Assembly: GCA_050258755.1 (NCBI GenBank)
Contig: JBLMZI010000007.1
Coordinates: 124,001-188,000, forward strand
Direction of reading: 5' to 3'
Source of the DNA: JBLMZI01 sp050258755
GTDB lineage: Bacteria > Bacillota > Syntrophomonadia > Syntrophomonadales > DTU052
DNA: 64,000 bases
The stretch's first letter is position 1, and each line of letters begins with the position of its first letter. This document shows positions 60,296 to 64,000 of the stretch, one piece after another. The notes beneath the pieces are model-generated. The model did no database searches. It was not told where the DNA came from and saw only the letters and a program-made list of their open reading frames with translations. Both the position numbers and the translations under genes were made by a program.

Positions 60296-61288
60296 TTACT
60301 GGTTCGCTGTCTTTCTCGCTGAGGTGAAGGTGTAGACTTTTCGAACCGGATCGTAGGAAGGCGATCCCCTTTGAATCAGCCATTGTTCAAAATCACTCTG
60401 GTTTTCGGTAAAAAGGGACATGGTTACAAGATTGGCGTCGTTCACCGGTCCGGGAACACTGCCGTTTGATTTGACCCAGGCCCGCCATTCAGCCTCAAGG
60501 ACTTTCAGGGGTTTCCCATAAGCCTTTTCAAGGATTTTCTGCTCGGTATCTCCGTTTTCCATGCGCAGCCGTACATACTTGCCGATGCCGCCTCGGCGTT
60601 GGTGTAAATAAGTCAGGAAGGTGTTCCGGGCGGAGCAATTGGTGAATCCCGCTTCGGTCGTATAAAACACACTCAAATTAGGTGATTTTGCCAACAGATC
60701 CCGGGTGATGGCCAGCCGGTCCGGATGAATGTAGCCGACTGTAAAATGCGGTTTGCCGTTATCATCATAGTATCCCAACATTTTTTCGAAGAACGTTGGT
60801 ATAGCTTCCGATGACCAGGGATAACGGCTGTAATCCAACCTTGGCATCATGAACTGGTGCATCAGCTCATGGGATAGGGTCCCGATTTTTCCGCTGGCAA
60901 AGATATTGGAGTTTGGATCGTCATAAGCCAGATAGGCGATATATCCATTGGCGGAAAAACCCAGTGAATCTTCACGTCCGACCGGACGAGCGAAGCCCAG
61001 GTACTTTTTCTGGTCACGAAAAATCAGGATTTCCATCGGGGCAGCCGGTTTTAATACAAAGTAATCTCGATCAATCATGGTCCGAAAGTCTTCGGCGAAA
61101 CGTGCGAGGAAGGCCGTTTGCTCGCCGGAGTAATCGCTGTATACCACGAAGTGCTCGGTAACGCACCGGTTCGAAAATGTTACGCCGTGGGTTTTCAAAG
61201 ACGATTTTGAAACCGGCGGCTTCCAGGACATTGCAAGGATTCCGGCGATTATTAAACCGAAAATGACAAGTAACCACGATCTTTTCAT
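60296..61288 (-). CDS. Membrane-anchored peptidase MA-like metallopeptidase
   Basis: 330 residues. One N-terminal membrane helix (about 4-20) anchors a catalytic domain with zinc motif HELMH at residues 140-144 (LSHELMHQFM); the third ligand is probably the glutamate in WSSEAIPTFFEK about 25 residues later, giving the gluzincin pattern. The C-terminal part resembles peptidase MA-family tails. ATG at 61288 follows GGGGGTAG. The substrate is unknown. It lies between a CBM-like gene and a proline-rich protein gene, both on the same strand, without obvious coupling. Confidence 0.8.
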   Translation of the reverse strand: MKRSWLLVIFGLIIAGILAMSWKPPVSKSSLKTHGVTFSNRCVTEHFVVYSDYSGEQTAFLARFAEDFRTMIDRDYFVLKPAAPMEILIFRDQKKYLGFARPVGREDSLGFSANGYIAYLAYDDPNSNIFASGKIGTLSHELMHQFMMPRLDYSRYPWSSEAIPTFFEKMLGYYDDNGKPHFTVGYIHPDRLAITRDLLAKSPNLSVFYTTEAGFTNCSARNTFLTYLHQRRGGIGKYVRLRMENGDTEQKILEKAYGKPLKVLEAEWRAWVKSNGSVPGPVNDANLVTMSLFTENQSDFEQWLIQRGSPSYDPVRKVYTFTSARKTANQ

Positions 61289-61369
61289 AAATAACTACCC
61301 CCGCGGTATGTGCTGAAAGCAAGGAAACGGTGGAGGGGGAACCCCTCCACCGTACAAGACGTTTCCGTT

Positions 61370-62230
61370 TTAGACACCGCCGCTCCCGGATGAATCCCCG
61401 CCATCTGAAGGCACGGGATCCGCCGGCGGAGGCGGCGCCCCACCCTGATCTGCGGGAAGCCCAGGCTGCAGTCCTGGATCGCCGCCGGGGGGAGGCATGT
61501 TTGGATCAAATTCCGGCAGTGGCCCCATTGAAGGATCATAGGGCGGTTTAAACTCCGGATTAAATTCACCGCCAGGAGGCGGTCCCATAGAAGGATCCCA
61601 GCCGGGCGGAGGCGGAGGCATCATACCGGGCTGATAACCCGGAGGCGGACCCATGGAAGGATCCCAGCCAGGCGGAGGTGGCGGCATAGTACCCGGCGCG
61701 AACTCACCACCAGGTGGCGGCGGCATTATGCCAGGATCATAGGTTGGTTTGAATTCAGGATTAAACTCACCGCCAGGAGGCGGCATTGTGGTTTGATCAA
61801 ATCCCACCGGTGGCGGAGGAGGCGGCAGGTTAGGGTCATATCCGGGCGGAGGTGCAGCATCAAAGGTTCCGGTTGGCATTGGCTGCATCGGCTGTTCTCC
61901 GCCAGGCGGCATTGCAAACGGATCGGTTGGCGGCGGATTCATTCCATCAACAGGCATTTCTCCACCCGGTACGGGCATGTCCATTGCCGCACCGCTCATA
62001 TCACCGGTAATTGCACCGGTAACGGTACTTTTCGAAATACGGGCGTCAAGGCTGGTTGAAAATTGTCCAAGAACCTCTTCGGTAAGCGATTTTAACTTGG
62101 ACATGTCTTCCGGACTAAGATTGTATGACTTGGTAGCGCTCGCGGGGTCCTTCAACAACGTCTGACGGAATTTCTCGTCACTGACTGCTTTTCCAATAAT
62201 CTCCTGCAATATGTCTATCTCTCTTGTCAT
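61370..62230 (-). CDS. Os1348/NHLP-leader-like domain fused to a proline-rich repeat region
   Basis: 286 residues. Residues about 8-70 (KAVSDEKFRQTLLKDP, YNLSPEDMSKLKSL, LDARISKST) match the leader-type domain of the Os1348 NHLP clan, which in some bacteria is a peptide precursor leader. From about 90 to 280 the chain is almost entirely Pro/Gly/Met with copies of PPPPPGWDPSMGPPPG and GGEFNPEFKPTYDP-type units. No Cys is present, so a lanthipeptide product is unlikely. ATG at 62230; a ribosome binding site GGAGGAG-like tract lies upstream. The next gene upstream carries cyclic-nucleotide-binding domains. Function unknown. Confidence 0.75.
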   Translation of the reverse strand: MTREIDILQEIIGKAVSDEKFRQTLLKDPASATKSYNLSPEDMSKLKSLTEEVLGQFSTSLDARISKSTVTGAITGDMSGAAMDMPVPGGEMPVDGMNPPPTDPFAMPPGGEQPMQPMPTGTFDAAPPPGYDPNLPPPPPPVGFDQTTMPPPGGEFNPEFKPTYDPGIMPPPPGGEFAPGTMPPPPPGWDPSMGPPPGYQPGMMPPPPPGWDPSMGPPPGGEFNPEFKPPYDPSMGPLPEFDPNMPPPGGDPGLQPGLPADQGGAPPPPADPVPSDGGDSSGSGGV

Positions 62231-62534
62231 TCCCCAGCTCCTCCCTTCGAAATGATTGTCCGCGTGATCAACGCGGAACAGCCTCCATTCGAATTCACCT
62301 GCCTTTCCTAAAACGGTTTAAAGACGCGGCCCGTGCTCTTCCTGTGCAAAAAACCAAGCCAGGAAGGCGGACTGATGGCCAGGAAAGTCATGGATCGCCA
62401 AAACATCCAAAGAAATCATCTGGTTTCGAATTCGTTTGGGGAATCAGAAATGTACGTTAAAACATACGCTTATTGTCCTATTTTACCATTTATCCCCGGC
62501 CAATTGAAGGAATATTCAAACAACAAAAAACGGA
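62231..62534. other. Intergenic region between the leader-like gene and the CNMP protein
   Basis: About 300 bases that must hold the promoter of the proline-rich gene on the minus strand. No clear terminator or riboswitch is seen. Confidence 0.4.
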
Positions 62535-64000
62535 TTAGCTGCTGGTGGTGTTGGGGATGCCGGTTTTTTGCTGCGTATCAAGGAGACGCCGGGAGGAGAC
62601 CTGTTCCAGACTGCGGCTCATAAGCAGATTTGCGCCAAAAACCTCATTAAAATCCTTTCGAGTCAAAGTCATAAGTTCACAGTCTTCCAGTGCACGGATG
62701 GTAGATGTTCTAGGAATATTCAAGAGCAGTGCAATTTCACCAAAGTATTCACCCGGGCCCAGATAAGCCACCGGTTTATACTGGGATCCGTCCCAGACCA
62801 GTACATCGACTTTACCTTGTTTAAGAATGTAGAAGCGGTCCCCGACCTCACCCTGCCGGATGATTGTTTCCCCCTTTGCCGCCAGCTGGACAGAGAATTT
62901 AGACATTAACGAAGCGGTCTGATCTGCGGACAATTCCTCAAACAACGGCATCCGGCGTATTATATTGCTGGTTTCAATCGCTTGCTGGAAGCGGGCCTCA
63001 AGATCGTCGAAACGGGATGCAAGTGCCTTGAAATCCCTTTTGTCGAGAACAAACATTTCGGACAGGGTTTTTGCCCGTACCGACGCCGTACGTGGTATAT
63101 CCTTCAAGAGAGCGATTTCTCCAAACGAATCGCCAGCCGACAATTCGGTAACGATTTTGTCCTGGCCGTTAATCGGAGCGATCACTTCCACCTTGCCGAC
63201 TCTCATGATGTAAAACGTTTCGCCGATCTCCCCACGGGTGATCACGTTTTGACCGGGATAGAAGGTTTGGACTTTCAGCATGGATTTGATACCGCCGAGT
63301 TGGTTGGCAGAGAGCTCAGCAAACAAAGGGATTTTACTCAGCAGGAGGTCGTCAGCGTTCCGTTGAGCGTCTTCGCGGTTCAGATTGCTCGCCCAGGGCA
63401 GGGCTTGAAGCAGGTATTGATCGGCAATCTCGCGGCTCTGCCAGTATAAACGGTCGTAGGACGCCATTATGGTTCGTTCGATTATGGTTATGCCGACCAG
63501 CGAGGTGATCTCGGTAATCACCCGGGCCAAAAGCACCCGGCATACCTCCGCTGTCTCGACGATTGGTATCTGGGGCTGGTGGTCATACACGGTTTCATCG
63601 GCAAAGGTTATTTGATATCCGGCGGAGATAGCGAACAGATTCAATTGATCTTCCAGCAGCTTTGCGTGCCGTTTTCCGCCCATGGAGCAGAAACGGCGGT
63701 ATAGAGCCTGGTAGAATTGTTTAAACACGCTGTATAAGAGATCCCGTTCAGTTGTGGCATATTGGATGGTATCCTGTCGGTCCCATCCCGTTAGCCGGCT
63801 TAGTATCACGTTATAAAGGAACAGCCCGCTGACTGTCAGCAGAACCGAAAGCAGATACAGTGTCTCCAACCGGACCAGACCGCCGGGTATCACGTGCCAT
63901 ACTGTGTAGACATGCTGCAAAACACCAATCAGGTGGACTGCCAGGCCAGCGGCGATTAAAATCCAGGCATATTCGAAATCAGTGCCAAGGTAGGTCATGA
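62535..64000 (-). CDS. Membrane protein with two cyclic-nucleotide-binding domains, partial
   Basis: At least 487 residues; the frame is open to the window edge and an ATG at 63996-63998 is the last visible start, but the true start may lie outside. Two membrane helices (about 10-35 and 45-65) precede a helical middle (about 80-215), then two cNMP-binding domains (about 225-340 and 350-460), each with an intact phosphate-binding cassette (GEIALLKDIPRTASVRA and GEIALLLNIPRTSTIRA). It probably senses a cyclic nucleotide at the membrane; the ligand is unknown. Confidence 0.8.
   Translation of the reverse strand, partial: MTYLGTDFEYAWILIAAGLAVHLIGVLQHVYTVWHVIPGGLVRLETLYLLSVLLTVSGLFLYNVILSRLTGWDRQDTIQYATTERDLLYSVFKQFYQALYRRFCSMGGKRHAKLLEDQLNLFAISAGYQITFADETVYDHQPQIPIVETAEVCRVLLARVITEITSLVGITIIERTIMASYDRLYWQSREIADQYLLQALPWASNLNREDAQRNADDLLLSKIPLFAELSANQLGGIKSMLKVQTFYPGQNVITRGEIGETFYIMRVGKVEVIAPINGQDKIVTELSAGDSFGEIALLKDIPRTASVRAKTLSEMFVLDKRDFKALASRFDDLEARFQQAIETSNIIRRMPLFEELSADQTASLMSKFSVQLAAKGETIIRQGEVGDRFYILKQGKVDVLVWDGSQYKPVAYLGPGEYFGEIALLLNIPRTSTIRALEDCELMTLTRKDFNEVFGANLLMSRSLEQVSSRRLLDTQQKTGIPNTTSS

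Noticed and set aside
61500..61900. GC-rich repeats first considered as a CRISPR-like array
   Set aside because: They encode Pro/Gly repeats of one open reading frame and vary in unit length.
1..64000. Search by eye for tRNA, rRNA, T-box leaders, insertion sequences and CRISPR arrays
   Set aside because: No TPsiC-loop with acceptor stem pairing, no T-box GGTGGTACC-type motif and no transposase pattern was noticed; a tRNAscan and Infernal run would settle this.

Overview
The window looks like chromosome of an anaerobic, endospore-forming Bacillota (a clostridial-type lineage) with roughly mid-50s percent GC. The evidence is the cdaA-cdaR-glmM-glmS block with a glmS ribozyme, a SpoVAC/SpoVAD/SpoVAE operon with a YhcN/YlaJ lipoprotein, an SLH-anchored surface protein, strong GGAGG ribosome binding sites, many TTG/GTG starts, and enzymes of anaerobic or redox metabolism (radical SAM aminomutase, LarE, molybdopterin-binding protein, a probable selenoprotein). 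No prophage, complete insertion sequence, rRNA, tRNA or CRISPR array was seen.

Layout. 1-7.4 kb: tail of a nitroreductase, then c-di-AMP synthesis (cdaA, cdaR), a FAD dehydrogenase, glmM, the glmS ribozyme and glmS, linking c-di-AMP to cell-wall amino sugar supply. 7.4-13.6 kb: a molybdopterin-binding protein, an aconitase-family hydratase, a copper-type HMA/SafE/cupredoxin fusion with a small membrane partner, and a broken telA tail. 13.7-19.6 kb: a radical SAM enzyme whose substrate residues fit glutamate 2,3-aminomutase, a MarR regulator with twin palindromes around its promoter, a secreted lipase and two DUF2382 stress proteins. 19.8-26.2 kb: flavodoxin-fold reductase, a nitroreductase divergent from an HxlR regulator, an acyltransferase, an exonuclease, a secreted NlpC/P60-like protein, a zinc-ribbon protein, and a yybP-ykoY-type (manganese) riboswitch ahead of htpX.

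26.3-33 kb: a glycosyltransferase, a methyltransferase and a long repetitive protein of unknown function, then larE and two paralogous membrane proteins. 33-36.7 kb: a sporulation operon (DUF1657, DUF1657, DUF421, SpoVAC, SpoVAD, SpoVAEb, YhcN/YlaJ) that resembles the spoVA2mob heat-resistance operon of Bacillus. 36.8-48.3 kb: a large phosphatase-fold membrane protein, ThiF-family enzyme with mnmA, a four-domain c-di-GMP protein with a CheY-type receiver, two aminotransferases (one is hisC), a LysE exporter and a Nudix hydrolase. 48.6-57.3 kb: an RND pump and a 1677-residue SLH protein carrying an internal 1020-bp duplication. 57.3-64 kb: creatininase-family protein, isoaspartyl peptidase/asparaginase, the candidate selenoprotein, a CBM-like protein, a metallopeptidase, a proline-rich protein with an Os1348/NHLP-type leader domain, and a membrane protein with two cyclic-nucleotide-binding domains that runs off the end.

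The most notable item is at 59216-59440: a DUF1858 gene whose conserved CxxC is encoded as Cys-Leu-Gly-UGA, with homologous protein sequence continuing after the UGA and a hairpin at the position expected of a bacterial SECIS element.
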